From: CAZOWW01 sp964583765
GTDB lineage: Bacteria; Actinomycetota; Actinomycetes; Actinomycetales; Kineosporiaceae
Length of the DNA stretch: 13,928 nt
Assembly (NCBI GenBank): GCA_964583765.1
Contig: CAZOWW010000143.1
Coordinates: 1 to 13,928 of the forward strand
Direction: 5' to 3'
Shown: positions 1 to 7,141 of the stretch, piece after piece
How the letters are laid out: each line of letters begins with the position of its first letter
How positions within the stretch are numbered: position 1 is the stretch's first letter
Program-made: the position numbers and the translations under genes
The notes under the pieces: model-generated
The model's input: only the letters and a program-made list of their open reading frames with translations
What the model was told of the DNA's origin: nothing
Database searches by the model: none

Positions 1-18
1 TGCCGGGCCCGAGAGCCA

Positions 19-39
19 GTGATCCCCTTGCGGGATCAC
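19..39. terminator. 8-bp inverted repeat, possible terminator of an upstream gene
   Basis: GTGATCCC (19-26) and GGGATCAC (32-39) are perfect complements around a 5-base loop. There is no T-run after it, which is common for actinobacterial hairpin terminators. It could close a gene left of the window, or be an operator; the sequence alone does not decide. Confidence 0.4.
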
Positions 40-131
40 CACGAACATAACGGGGCGGTCGGCAGGGGTGTCTCGCGGCGCCGGCCGAAGGTCCCGGATC
101 TGGCGCAGATGTGATTTTGCCACCACCCGAG

Positions 132-186
132 TACCCAGGGTGATCGGGCCTCTTGCCCCACTGGCCCGACTTGGGTATTTTACCCA
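132..186 (+). promoter_or_regulatory. leader with mutually exclusive inverted repeats before the glycosyltransferase gene
   Basis: TACCCA occurs at 132-137 and 181-186, and its complement TGGGTA at 172-177. The middle element can pair with either side: a tight hairpin with a 3-base TTT loop (172-186), or a long stem closed over TCGGGCC/GGCCCGA (144-150 with 163-169). This is what an attenuator or overlapping operators could look like. The rest of the first 275 bases holds no gene that I can support. A weak promoter-like pair, TTGGGT near 171 and an AT-rich stretch near 195-200, may drive the downstream gene, but it is not convincing. Confidence 0.3.
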
Positions 187-275
187 TCTCATGACTAAAT
201 GGTTGGGTCGTGCTGGATCCTCACACCGGATGTGGGGTGGATGTCCGCACGAGCGCGACATGAGGGACCGACATC

Positions 276-1736
276 ATGATTGAGACCGTCAGTATCCCCA
301 ATGGCCCTTCGCTCGACGACTACGCAGCCTCGATGTTCCTCACCGAACAGGTCGCCCGCCTTCGCGCCACCGCCGAGGAGATCGCCCCCAAATTCGCCGG
401 AAGGACGTTGTGGGTGGTGAATTCCACCGCCCGCGGCGGTGGTGTGGCGGAAATGCTCCCGCGGCAGGTGGCCATCCTCAACGAACTCGGCATCAAGACC
501 ACGTGGGCAGTGATCAGCACCCGGCGTCTCGAGTTCTTCGAACTCACGAAGCGTCTGCACAACCTGCTGCACGGATCCGGGGAGCCCCGGATCACCGAGG
601 CCGATCAGGACCTCTATGCGCTGGTCAGCAGGGAGTTGCAGGACGAGTTCCAGCCGTTGGTCGGCAACGATGACATCCTCATGATCCATGATCCGCAGCC
701 GGCCGGGATGGGGGCCCTGGTCAAGAAGGAGCTTGGTCTCGCGGGGGTCTGGCGGTGCCACATCGGCCTCGACGAGGACCTGCCGCAGACCCGGGCCGGG
801 TGGAGTCTCCTCGAGCCCTATGTGACGCAGTACGAGAGGGCCGTTTTCACGGCGCGTGAGTACGTCCCGCCGTTCCTTGCGGACCGTGCCCATGTGATTT
901 GCCCGGCACTCGACCCGTACAGCCACAAGAATCGACCGCTTCGGGTGCCCGAGGTGGTGGAGATCCTCAGTCGGGCAGGGTTGACGAACCCGGCGCAACC
1001 CCTGCTCCCGCCGCCGTTCGAGCACGGCGTGGAACGTCTTCAGGTGGACGGTTCCTTCGCCCCCGCCACGGTTCCTGAAGATCTCGGACTCCTCTACCGC
1101 CCCATCGTGATGGAAGTCTCCCGTTGGGACCGGCTGAAGGGGTGGGCGCCCCTCGTCGAGGGGTTCGCGATCCTCAAGCGGCGGGCGGCCGACGAGCCCG
1201 ACCCCGCCTACCGCCGGGTGCTGGAGCAGGTGGTGTTGCTGCTCGCCGGGCCGGAGCCGGCCGCCGTGCAGGACGACCCCGAGGCGGTGGAGGTGATGGC
1301 CGAACTGTCCCGCATCTACCGGGGGCTGTCGCCGGAACTGCAGCGGGACGTCGCCCTGCTCTCCCTGCCCATGGGGGACTTCCGCGAGAACGCCCTCACC
1401 GTGAACGCCCTGCACCAGGTGTCCACCGTGGTGGTGCAGAACTCCCTGCGGGAGGGATTCGGTCTCACCGCGACCGAGCCCATGTGGAAGGGCACCCCGG
1501 TGCTCACGAGCAGCGCCTGTGGGCTGCGGCAGCAGGTACGGCCGGGGATCGACGGTGAAATGATCAAAGATGCGACGGATCCTGCGGAGATCGCCGAGGC
1601 ACTCGGTCGGTTGCTGCGTGATCCGAAGCGCCGCACGGCGTTGGCGCGCAACGCGCAGCGACGGGTGGGGGAGGAGTTCCTCGTCTTCAACCAGGTGCGG
1701 CGGGAACTCGACGTCCTGGACACGCTTCTGGGTTGA
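276..1736 (+). CDS. GT4-family glycosyltransferase, trehalose synthase (TreT)-like
   Basis: A 486-residue cytosolic retaining glycosyltransferase with the GT-B layout. The N-terminal half carries a glycine loop in VNSTARGGGVAEMLP (48-62), IHDPQPAG (137-144) and WRCHIGLDED (159-168), which I recognise from trehalose glycosyltransferring synthases. The C-terminal half carries RWDRLKGW (283-290) and the EX7E pair E393/E401 in EGFGLTATE, which binds the nucleotide-sugar. TreT enzymes make trehalose from an NDP-glucose and glucose; whether this copy uses those substrates is inference. It is somewhat longer than archaeal TreT (about 415 residues). The ATG is supported by GAGGGA at 262-267, 8 bases upstream. 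The gene stands alone: leader before, hairpin after, and no trehalose gene or sugar transporter beside it in the window. Other GT4 functions, such as a different disaccharide or compatible-solute synthesis, remain possible. Confidence 0.78.
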   Translation: MIETVSIPNGPSLDDYAASMFLTEQVARLRATAEEIAPKFAGRTLWVVNSTARGGGVAEMLPRQVAILNELGIKTTWAVISTRRLEFFELTKRLHNLLHGSGEPRITEADQDLYALVSRELQDEFQPLVGNDDILMIHDPQPAGMGALVKKELGLAGVWRCHIGLDEDLPQTRAGWSLLEPYVTQYERAVFTAREYVPPFLADRAHVICPALDPYSHKNRPLRVPEVVEILSRAGLTNPAQPLLPPPFEHGVERLQVDGSFAPATVPEDLGLLYRPIVMEVSRWDRLKGWAPLVEGFAILKRRAADEPDPAYRRVLEQVVLLLAGPEPAAVQDDPEAVEVMAELSRIYRGLSPELQRDVALLSLPMGDFRENALTVNALHQVSTVVVQNSLREGFGLTATEPMWKGTPVLTSSACGLRQQVRPGIDGEMIKDATDPAEIAEALGRLLRDPKRRTALARNAQRRVGEEFLVFNQVRRELDVLDTLLG

Positions 1737-1773
1737 TCCGCCGGACCGAGCACGCGCTGCCACGGTACGGTCA

Positions 1774-1810
1774 GGGCGGCGCCGGGCAGCAGGGGTGCCC
1801 GGCGCCGCCC
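1774..1810 (+). terminator. strong GC hairpin terminator after the glycosyltransferase gene
   Basis: A perfect 15-bp stem (1774-1788 with 1796-1810) around a 7-base loop starts 38 bases after the stop codon. It is followed by TTCGG rather than a T-run. The stem length and position make a transcription terminator the best reading. Confidence 0.75.
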
Positions 1811-1960
1811 TTCGGCCTGCCCGCCCTCCGGATCGGGATCCGGGCCCACTCGAGCCTCTCGCCCCGCCCGCCCGGTGAGATCTTCCGCGACCGCCCGGTG
1901 AGGCGTTCGTCGCCCGCCTCGTGACGGGTGCACTGACCACCCCGTGCGGTGGGTAGCAAC

Positions 1961-2002
1961 CCTTCCGCCGGGAATCGGTGTCCTTCCGCCGGGAGTCGGT
2001 GG
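1961..2002. repeat. 21-bp tandem duplication in the gap before the MMPL gene
   Basis: Two adjacent 21-base units (1961-1981 and 1982-2002) both begin CCTTCCGCCGGGA and differ at only two positions. They sit in the 384-base gap (1737-2120) between the glycosyltransferase and the transporter. Apart from the hairpin at 1774-1810 and this duplication, I see nothing I can name in the gap; the transporter promoter should lie in its right half. Confidence 0.85.
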
Positions 2003-2120
2003 CCGTCGCAGGCTTCGTCCCGGGCCCCCACCTGCCGAGTGTCATCCCAGACCCGTCGTGCCGATCTCCGCGGTCGGACGGCGGCTGACCGCACGCTCGG
2101 CTCCCGGGGGGTTCTCGATC

Positions 2121-4694
2121 ATGGCTCGTTGGCTCCACCGGATCGGAAAGTGGTCGTTCCGGCACGCTCGTCGCGTCGTCCTCTGCTGGGTCCTCGTGCT
2201 CGGCGCGGTGGGTGCGGGGGCACTGACCCTGTCCGGACCCACCGATGACCGCTTCTCGATCCCCGGGATCGAGTCCGCCAAGGCACTCACCCTGCTGAAC
2301 GATCGCTTCCCGAAGGGAGCGGCGGACGGCGCTCAGGCCCGCGTGGTCTTCGAGGCCCCCGCCGGGCACACGATCAGCGAGCCCGGGTACGCGCGGACCG
2401 TCCGCGCCGTCGCGGGCACCCTGGGCGCGCTTCCGAGCGTGCTCAGTGCTCCCGACCCCTTCACGACGCAGGCGATCTCCCGTGATCAGCGCATGGCCAT
2501 GGTCCAGGTGCAGTACCGAAAGGTGGCCACGGAACTCAGCGCGGCGGATCGGACGGCTCTCCTCGCCGCTCCGGAATCGGCCCGGGCGGCGGGGCTGACC
2601 GTGGGGATCGGGGGAGACGCCCTGCGGGGGACCCCTGCCACGGGCAGTGCCGAGGTGCTCGGGGTGGTCGTCGCACTGCTCGTCCTCGTCCTCACCTTCG
2701 GGTCGCTGCTCGCGGCCGGGCTCCCGCTGCTCACCGCGCTGTTGGGGGTGGGCATCGGCGTCGCGGGCATCACTGCGGCCACCGGCTTGGTGCAGTTGAG
2801 CTCGACCACCCCGGTCCTCGGCCTCATGCTCGGGCTGGCGGTCGGCATCGACTACGCGTTGTTCATCGTCTCCCGGTACCGCAACGAACTGCAGGCGGGC
2901 GTCGGCGCACGGGACGCGACGGACGCCGGGAGAACGGCGGATCCCGCCTTCCGCGAGGAAGCCGCAGCGAGGGCCATCGGGACCGCCGGGAGCGCCGTCG
3001 TCTTCGCCGGGGCGACCGTGGTGATCGCCCTCGTCGGGCTCGCGGTCGTGGGTATCCCCTTCCTGACCAGCATGGGCATCGCCGCGGCCGTGATGGTCTC
3101 GATCGCCGTGGTGATCGCCCTGACCCTGCTGCCGGCCCTGCTCGGTCTCGCCGGGACCTGGGTGGTCGCCGGGCGGATCCCCGGCCTGAAGGGGCCGGTG
3201 CAGCCCTCGCCGGACGGCACGGCACGGCCCTCCGCGGGTTTCCGCTGGGGCCGGCGGGTGGCCCGGCACCGGTGGTTCGTGCTGCCGGCGGCGGTCCTCG
3301 CCGCGGGGGCGGTCGCGATCCCGGTGGCCTCGCTGCACCTGGCCCTGCCGGACGACAGCACGGCCGCACCCGGCAGCACGCAGCGGGTGGCCTACGACCT
3401 CGTCGCGAAGGGGTTCGGTCCCGGCCTGAACGGACCGCTGCTGGTGGTGCTGGACGCCCGCGGCGCCCACGCGGCGTCCGGGATCACCGCTGCGGCTGCG
3501 CGGGTCGGGGCAGCCGTGCGGGCGTTGCCCTCCGTCGCCGCGGTGCTGCCGGCCTCGGTGAACCAGGCCGAGGACACGGCGGTGCTCACCGTGATCCCCC
3601 GGACCGGGCCCAGCGACGGGACGACGAAGGACCTGGTCCGGGCGATCCGGGCTGAGGCTCCTTCGCTGCGGACGGGTTCCGGGATCGTGCTCAGCGTGAC
3701 CGGGCGGACCGCGCTGAACATCGACGTCTCCGCCAAGCTGGCCGCGGCACTCCCGGTGTACCTGCTGGTCGTCGTGGGGCTGGCGTTCCTGCTGCTCCTG
3801 ATCGTGTTCCGGTCGTTGCTCGTCCCGCTCACCGCGGTGATCGGCTACCTGCTCTCGGTGGGGGCGGCGCTCGGCGCGATCGTCGCGGTGTTCCAGTGGG
3901 GGTGGTTGTCCTCGGTGCTGGACGTCTCCCAGCCGGCACCGGTGATGAGCCTGCTGCCGATCCTCCTCGTGGGGATCCAGTTCGGCCTCGCCATGGACTA
4001 CCAGGTGTTCCTGGTCTCCCGCATGCACGAGGAACACGGGCACGGCCGGGCCGCCCGGGAGGCCGTGGTCACCGGGTTCGGCTACGGCGCGCGGGTCGTG
4101 GCCTCCGCGGCCGTGATCATGGTGTCGGTGTTCGCGGGTTTCGTCTTCTCGCAGGACATCATCATCAAGTCGATCGGGTTCGGGCTCGCGTTCGGTGTCC
4201 TCGTGGACGCCTTCCTGATCCGGATGACCGCGATCCCCGCGGTCATGGCGATCCTCGGTCGGGCTGCCTGGTGGGTGCCGCGGGCGCTGGATCGTGTGCT
4301 GCCGCGGGTGGACGTCGAGGGCGAGCGGCTCGGCCCGGTCACCGTCCCTGCCTCTGCCCCCGTCCACGTTCCGGAGACGGCGACCGCGCTCGTGGACGCC
4401 CCCGCTGCCGCCGCCGCCTTCGTCCCGGTGCCGGGCTCAGGCCTGCAGTCCGGCGCGGATCACGTGGGTGCGCGGGTTCCTGCGGCCCGTCGTCCCCCGG
4501 CGGGCGTGGATGCGGGTGCACCTGGGTCGGGGGCCGGAGGACACGTGGCCACCACGGGGGGTGCGGCCAGGACGGGAACCCCGGGTACCACGGGGGGTGC
4601 GGCCACCACGGGAGACGCGGTCACGACGCGAAACCCGATCCCTGCTGGGGAGGGCCGGACCGCGACCGGAACAGGCGGGGCTGCGACCGGCTGA
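2121..4694 (+). CDS. MMPL family (RND superfamily) membrane transporter
   Basis: An 857-residue inner-membrane protein with duplicated RND architecture. TM1 lies at about 19-37, then an extracytoplasmic loop, then a TM cluster at about 178-345. A second half starts at about 386-405, with a loop and TM cluster at about 543-715. Each cluster carries the Asp-Tyr proton-relay pair known from MmpL proteins: GLAVGIDYALFIVSRYR (238-254; D244, Y245) and GLAMDYQVFLVSR (622-634; D626, Y627). Family members use proton motive force to export lipids or hydrophobic compounds; the substrate here is unknown. The start at 2121 places MARWLHRIGKWSFRHAR directly before TM1, as is usual; the ribosome site is only a G-run at about 2104-2111. 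Residues 731-857 form a Pro/Ala/Gly/Thr-rich cytoplasmic tail. No MmpS or regulator gene is adjacent. Confidence 0.9.
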   Translation: MARWLHRIGKWSFRHARRVVLCWVLVLGAVGAGALTLSGPTDDRFSIPGIESAKALTLLNDRFPKGAADGAQARVVFEAPAGHTISEPGYARTVRAVAGTLGALPSVLSAPDPFTTQAISRDQRMAMVQVQYRKVATELSAADRTALLAAPESARAAGLTVGIGGDALRGTPATGSAEVLGVVVALLVLVLTFGSLLAAGLPLLTALLGVGIGVAGITAATGLVQLSSTTPVLGLMLGLAVGIDYALFIVSRYRNELQAGVGARDATDAGRTADPAFREEAAARAIGTAGSAVVFAGATVVIALVGLAVVGIPFLTSMGIAAAVMVSIAVVIALTLLPALLGLAGTWVVAGRIPGLKGPVQPSPDGTARPSAGFRWGRRVARHRWFVLPAAVLAAGAVAIPVASLHLALPDDSTAAPGSTQRVAYDLVAKGFGPGLNGPLLVVLDARGAHAASGITAAAARVGAAVRALPSVAAVLPASVNQAEDTAVLTVIPRTGPSDGTTKDLVRAIRAEAPSLRTGSGIVLSVTGRTALNIDVSAKLAAALPVYLLVVVGLAFLLLLIVFRSLLVPLTAVIGYLLSVGAALGAIVAVFQWGWLSSVLDVSQPAPVMSLLPILLVGIQFGLAMDYQVFLVSRMHEEHGHGRAAREAVVTGFGYGARVVASAAVIMVSVFAGFVFSQDIIIKSIGFGLAFGVLVDAFLIRMTAIPAVMAILGRAAWWVPRALDRVLPRVDVEGERLGPVTVPASAPVHVPETATALVDAPAAAAAFVPVPGSGLQSGADHVGARVPAARRPPAGVDAGAPGSGAGGHVATTGGAARTGTPGTTGGAATTGDAVTTRNPIPAGEGRTATGTGGAATG
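4551..4605 (+). repeat. 19-bp exact direct repeat coding the transporter tail
   Basis: The 19-mer ACCACGGGGGGTGCGGCCA occurs at 4551-4569 and again at 4587-4605, period 36, in frame. It encodes Thr-Thr-Gly-Gly-Ala-Ala-rich segments at the end of the MMPL protein. This looks like replication-slippage expansion of a low-complexity tail. Confidence 0.85.
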
Positions 4695-4737
4695 GCGAGT
4701 GTCCGGGGCGGAGAGACCGGCCGGGAACTCCTCGTGG

Positions 4738-4762
4738 ACCCCGTCCGACGTGGTGACGGGGT
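4738..4762 (+). terminator. hairpin terminator after the MMPL gene
   Basis: ACCCCGTC (4738-4745) pairs perfectly with GACGGGGT (4755-4762) around a 9-base loop, 43 bases after the transporter stop. It lacks a T-run, like the other hairpins in this window. Likely terminator, separating the transporter from the globin gene. Confidence 0.55.
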
Positions 4763-4863
4763 GTCAAGGGACTCTCACGAGCGGTTCACGTTCTTCCATC
4801 GAGGGTGAGTGCGGTCGATCTCCCGAACGCAAGAGGGCGATGTGTCCGAATACCAGACAGTTC

Positions 4864-4879
4864 TGTGAGATTGCTCACC
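4864..4879 (+). promoter_or_regulatory. CRP/GlxR-like binding site upstream of the globin gene
   Basis: TGTGA-GATTGC-TCACC matches the established CRP-family consensus TGTGA-N6-TCACA at nine of ten fixed positions. Its centre is about 57 bases before the ATG at 4929. In actinobacteria this motif is bound by GlxR/Crp-type cAMP regulators. Placement upstream of a haem protein gene fits a respiration or carbon-status regulator, but binding is inferred from the sequence only. Confidence 0.5.
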
Positions 4880-4880
4880 T

Positions 4881-4909
4881 AAGGAGCCCTTGTGCCCAGT
4901 CCTGCCTGA
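4881..4909 (+). promoter_or_regulatory. Shine-Dalgarno AAGGAG with a five-codon micro-ORF (MPSPA)
   Basis: AAGGAG (4881-4886) is the best ribosome site near this gene. The start it serves at good spacing is GTG at 4892, which opens only GTG CCC AGT CCT GCC TGA (4892-4909). An in-frame TTG at 4890 is 3 bases from it and would add 13 residues to the globin protein. The ATG at 4929 lies 19 bases after the micro-ORF stop. The arrangement may be a leader peptide, or the TTG may be the true start. Confidence 0.35.
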
Positions 4910-4928
4910 GGTCCGCAAGACTGGGGCG

Positions 4929-6959
4929 ATGACTTCCGGACCAGGTGCCGAATCCACGAGAGTGGTACGCGCGTCGTGCCGGCACCTGGTGGGGCGGGAG
5001 AGCGAACTGGCCCAGCGGTTCCAAGCCCATCTGCTCAGTCTGGAATCACCGGATGATCCGCTGTTCCCACCGCACGGCAGGGTCAACCCGCAGGAAGTGC
5101 TGCATGCCATCCTCTCCGCGATCGACCGGACCGTGGACGTCGAGGAGATCGGGCACCGGCTCGAGGAACTGGGTGCCCGCAATCACCGGAACGGTTTCCG
5201 GGACGACGGTTACCAGACGGTGGGCCATGCGCTGGTCCGGGCCGTGCGGGATGTCTACGCCGGGGACTGGTCGAGCGCACTGAGCTCCTCGTGGATGGCC
5301 TTCCACGCCTGGACGGCGACCCATCTGACGGCGGGGGCCGAGGCGGCGCGCCTGGCATCGACAGGCAACAGGTCGTTGCTGCCGTTTCCCGACGACGGCT
5401 TCGGGCAGACACCGGACGACGGCTACGGACAGGCGCCTGATGACGGCTACGGACAGGCCTCCGACGGTGCCTTCGGGCACGCGCCGGACAGTGCCTTCGG
5501 GCACGCGCCGGACGGTGGCTACGGACGAGCTCCCGATGGCGGCTTCGGGCAGGCGCCCGACAGTGGCTACGGGCAGGCCTCCGATGACGCCTATGAGCGG
5601 CGCGCGCTCCTCGACGGCTGGGACGCCGAGCCCGCACGGGCACCGGTGACCGGGAGCTCCCCCGTGCAGGCCGCCGACCCATGGGCTCAGACCCAGGAAG
5701 GTGGCCGGACCGCGAGCGGTGGCGGGAGCTGGGCCCCCGCCGATGGCCACGGTTGGTCCGAGTCCGAGTCCGAACCGCAGGCCCGGAGTCGGGGCACGGA
5801 GGTCCCCGAAGCCGGCTCGCCAGGCTCACGGACGGGACGGCGCGCCCTGCACCGGGATCCGTTGCTCCCCGGCGATCCGACGTCCCCCCGTGAACCGACC
5901 CCTCACCGTGATCCGACCCCGTCGGACACCGGTCGCCTCTTCCGCCGCCAGCCTGAGGAGTACCTGGGCAGCCCGACCGTGGAGATGCCGGTCGTGGAGC
6001 GTGGACCGTCGCTCGTCGCGGGCCCGGTCCGCGCGTCCGGAGGTGAGTTCCTCCCGGCACCCGGACCGCTGGCGATGACCGGGCTGAGGACGACGACCGG
6101 GCCCGGGCCGATGACCGGGCCGGAGATGCGCCACGGGGGCACGGCCACCGACGGGAGCATGCCCGGCGTCGCGGACCCCCGGGACATGTGGCCCGGGGAC
6201 CGGATCTGGGAGGTCCCGCCCGGTCCTGCCGTGCCGCGGGAGTCCGGTCCTGCCGCCCCGCGGGATCCGGGACCCGCCCCGGTGCCGTGGGACCCGGCGG
6301 GTCCCGAAGCGCCCGGCGCCCGGCGTCCCCGTGCCGGCGCCCCGCCGATCCCGGACACCAGCTCGGTGCCGGCTGTCGTCGACTGGATCACGAGTTGGGG
6401 GCGGCGCAGTGGTCGGGAGGATCAGGTACCGGTCGCGTCCGACGGGCTACCCGCGTCCGACGGACCCCCCGTCGTCACTCCCTACGGGGACCTGCCCCAG
6501 ACGCACGATCCGATCGCCGGCCCCGCAGCCGGGACCGGACAGGTCCGGGTCTCGGGCCAAGGGCCGGCGCACCTGCACGAGCACCTGCAGGGGGACGGCT
6601 GGTCGACGGGTGCGTTCCCCGGTCCGTCCGGGGCAGGCGAGCCCGAGTTGTCCTCGGGAGCGCCCCCGGCCGTCGCCTCCGGGTACCCGGAGGAGGGACA
6701 ACCGACCGAGCCGGAGTACCCGGCGCGGGAGGACGATCAGGAGGACGGGCCGAGGTATCCCCCGCAGGTGAGTGCGGTGGCGGGCTTCTTCGGCCGGATG
6801 CGCGCAGCCGGTTCCCGTGGCGGCCCTGAGCCCGCCTACGAGGACGAGGAGCCCGACCCGGTCCGCGACCTGACCCGGGACCTCGTGGACGAGATCGCCG
6901 ACAGCAGTTGGCGACGTCGCGGCAAGCGGCGTGCCTCCCGTTCCGACGACGGCTTCTGA
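4929..6959 (+). CDS. globin-domain protein with octapeptide repeats and a long disordered tail
   Basis: A 676-residue protein starting at ATG 4929 (TTG at 4890 would add 13 residues). Residues 8-145 align by eye with the globin domain of flavohemoglobins and Vitreoscilla haemoglobin. Visible matches are Phe46 as CD1 in PLFPP, proximal His86 in ARNHRNGF, Tyr95 in GYQTVGHAL (the Tyr that contacts that His in flavohemoglobins), and a C-terminal helix SSWMAFHAW. The B10 Tyr appears replaced by Gln (RFQAHLL) and E7 looks like Asn. Residues 158-221 are eight tandem octapeptides; about 222-640 is Pro/Gly/Asp/Arg-rich and probably disordered. The C-terminus has a short acidic-amphipathic stretch (DLTRDLVDEIADSSW) and a basic end. 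No FAD or NAD domain, membrane segment or signal peptide is seen. Haem binding is likely; an oxygen- or NO-linked role is inference, and the tail function is unknown. Confidence 0.72.
   Translation: MTSGPGAESTRVVRASCRHLVGRESELAQRFQAHLLSLESPDDPLFPPHGRVNPQEVLHAILSAIDRTVDVEEIGHRLEELGARNHRNGFRDDGYQTVGHALVRAVRDVYAGDWSSALSSSWMAFHAWTATHLTAGAEAARLASTGNRSLLPFPDDGFGQTPDDGYGQAPDDGYGQASDGAFGHAPDSAFGHAPDGGYGRAPDGGFGQAPDSGYGQASDDAYERRALLDGWDAEPARAPVTGSSPVQAADPWAQTQEGGRTASGGGSWAPADGHGWSESESEPQARSRGTEVPEAGSPGSRTGRRALHRDPLLPGDPTSPREPTPHRDPTPSDTGRLFRRQPEEYLGSPTVEMPVVERGPSLVAGPVRASGGEFLPAPGPLAMTGLRTTTGPGPMTGPEMRHGGTATDGSMPGVADPRDMWPGDRIWEVPPGPAVPRESGPAAPRDPGPAPVPWDPAGPEAPGARRPRAGAPPIPDTSSVPAVVDWITSWGRRSGREDQVPVASDGLPASDGPPVVTPYGDLPQTHDPIAGPAAGTGQVRVSGQGPAHLHEHLQGDGWSTGAFPGPSGAGEPELSSGAPPAVASGYPEEGQPTEPEYPAREDDQEDGPRYPPQVSAVAGFFGRMRAAGSRGGPEPAYEDEEPDPVRDLTRDLVDEIADSSWRRRGKRRASRSDDGF
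5400..5591 (+). repeat. eight 24-bp tandem units encoding octapeptide repeats
   Basis: Eight contiguous units of exactly 24 bases encode the pattern [FY]-G-[QHR]-[AT]-[PS]-D-x-[GA], for example YGQAPDDG, FGHAPDSA and YGQASDDA. Units differ mainly at synonymous or conservative positions, so the protein pattern is kept while the DNA has drifted. Each unit has one aromatic residue spaced by Gly, Gln/His and Asp, a composition seen in low-complexity, condensate-prone segments. Confidence 0.95.
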
Positions 6960-6961
6960 CT

Positions 6962-7003
6962 CCGGGCTCGTGCGCGGCCGCACCGGGCTCGTGCGCTGCC
7001 GGA
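6962..7003. repeat. 21-bp tandem duplication just after the globin gene
   Basis: CCGGGCTCGTGCGC occurs at 6962-6975 and 6983-6996, as the first 14 bases of two adjacent 21-base units (6962-6982 and 6983-7003). It starts three bases after the globin stop. The remaining bases to pxpA contain no other feature I recognise; the pxp promoter is presumably here. Confidence 0.85.
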
Positions 7004-7141
7004 CGCGGATCTGCGCGGGTTGCCACCCGGCACCAGGGGCGACCTCCGGCGGAGGTCGCTCGATGCCGATCCGCCGGCCGATGCGGACGAGCCGGTCGCG
7101 GGCGGGCGACGGGTGGCCGAGGACGGGTGCACGATGGTGTC

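Noticed and set aside
1944..2120. N-terminal extension of the MMPL protein by 59 residues.
   Set aside because: The extension is Pro/Arg/Gly-rich, includes the tandem duplication and precedes the usual MMPL N-terminus; ATG 2121 fits the family.
195..4367. A 1390-codon open frame on the minus strand.
   Set aside because: It is antisense to the glycosyltransferase and the MMPL transporter, both with clear family motifs. Its translation is Arg/His/Gly/Asp-rich with no recognisable domain, as expected from the complement of GC-biased codons.
4890..4928. TTG at 4890 as the globin start.
   Set aside because: Spacing from AAGGAG is only three bases and the added 13 residues precede the normal globin helix A; not excluded, so mentioned in the gene entry.
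5400..5591. Regular 24-base repeats as a CRISPR-like array.
   Set aside because: Units are contiguous with no unique spacers, and they keep one reading frame through a protein gene.
6908..7141. Upstream extension of PxpA overlapping the globin gene.
   Set aside because: PxpA proteins begin a few residues before DLNAD; the extension overlaps coding sequence in another frame.
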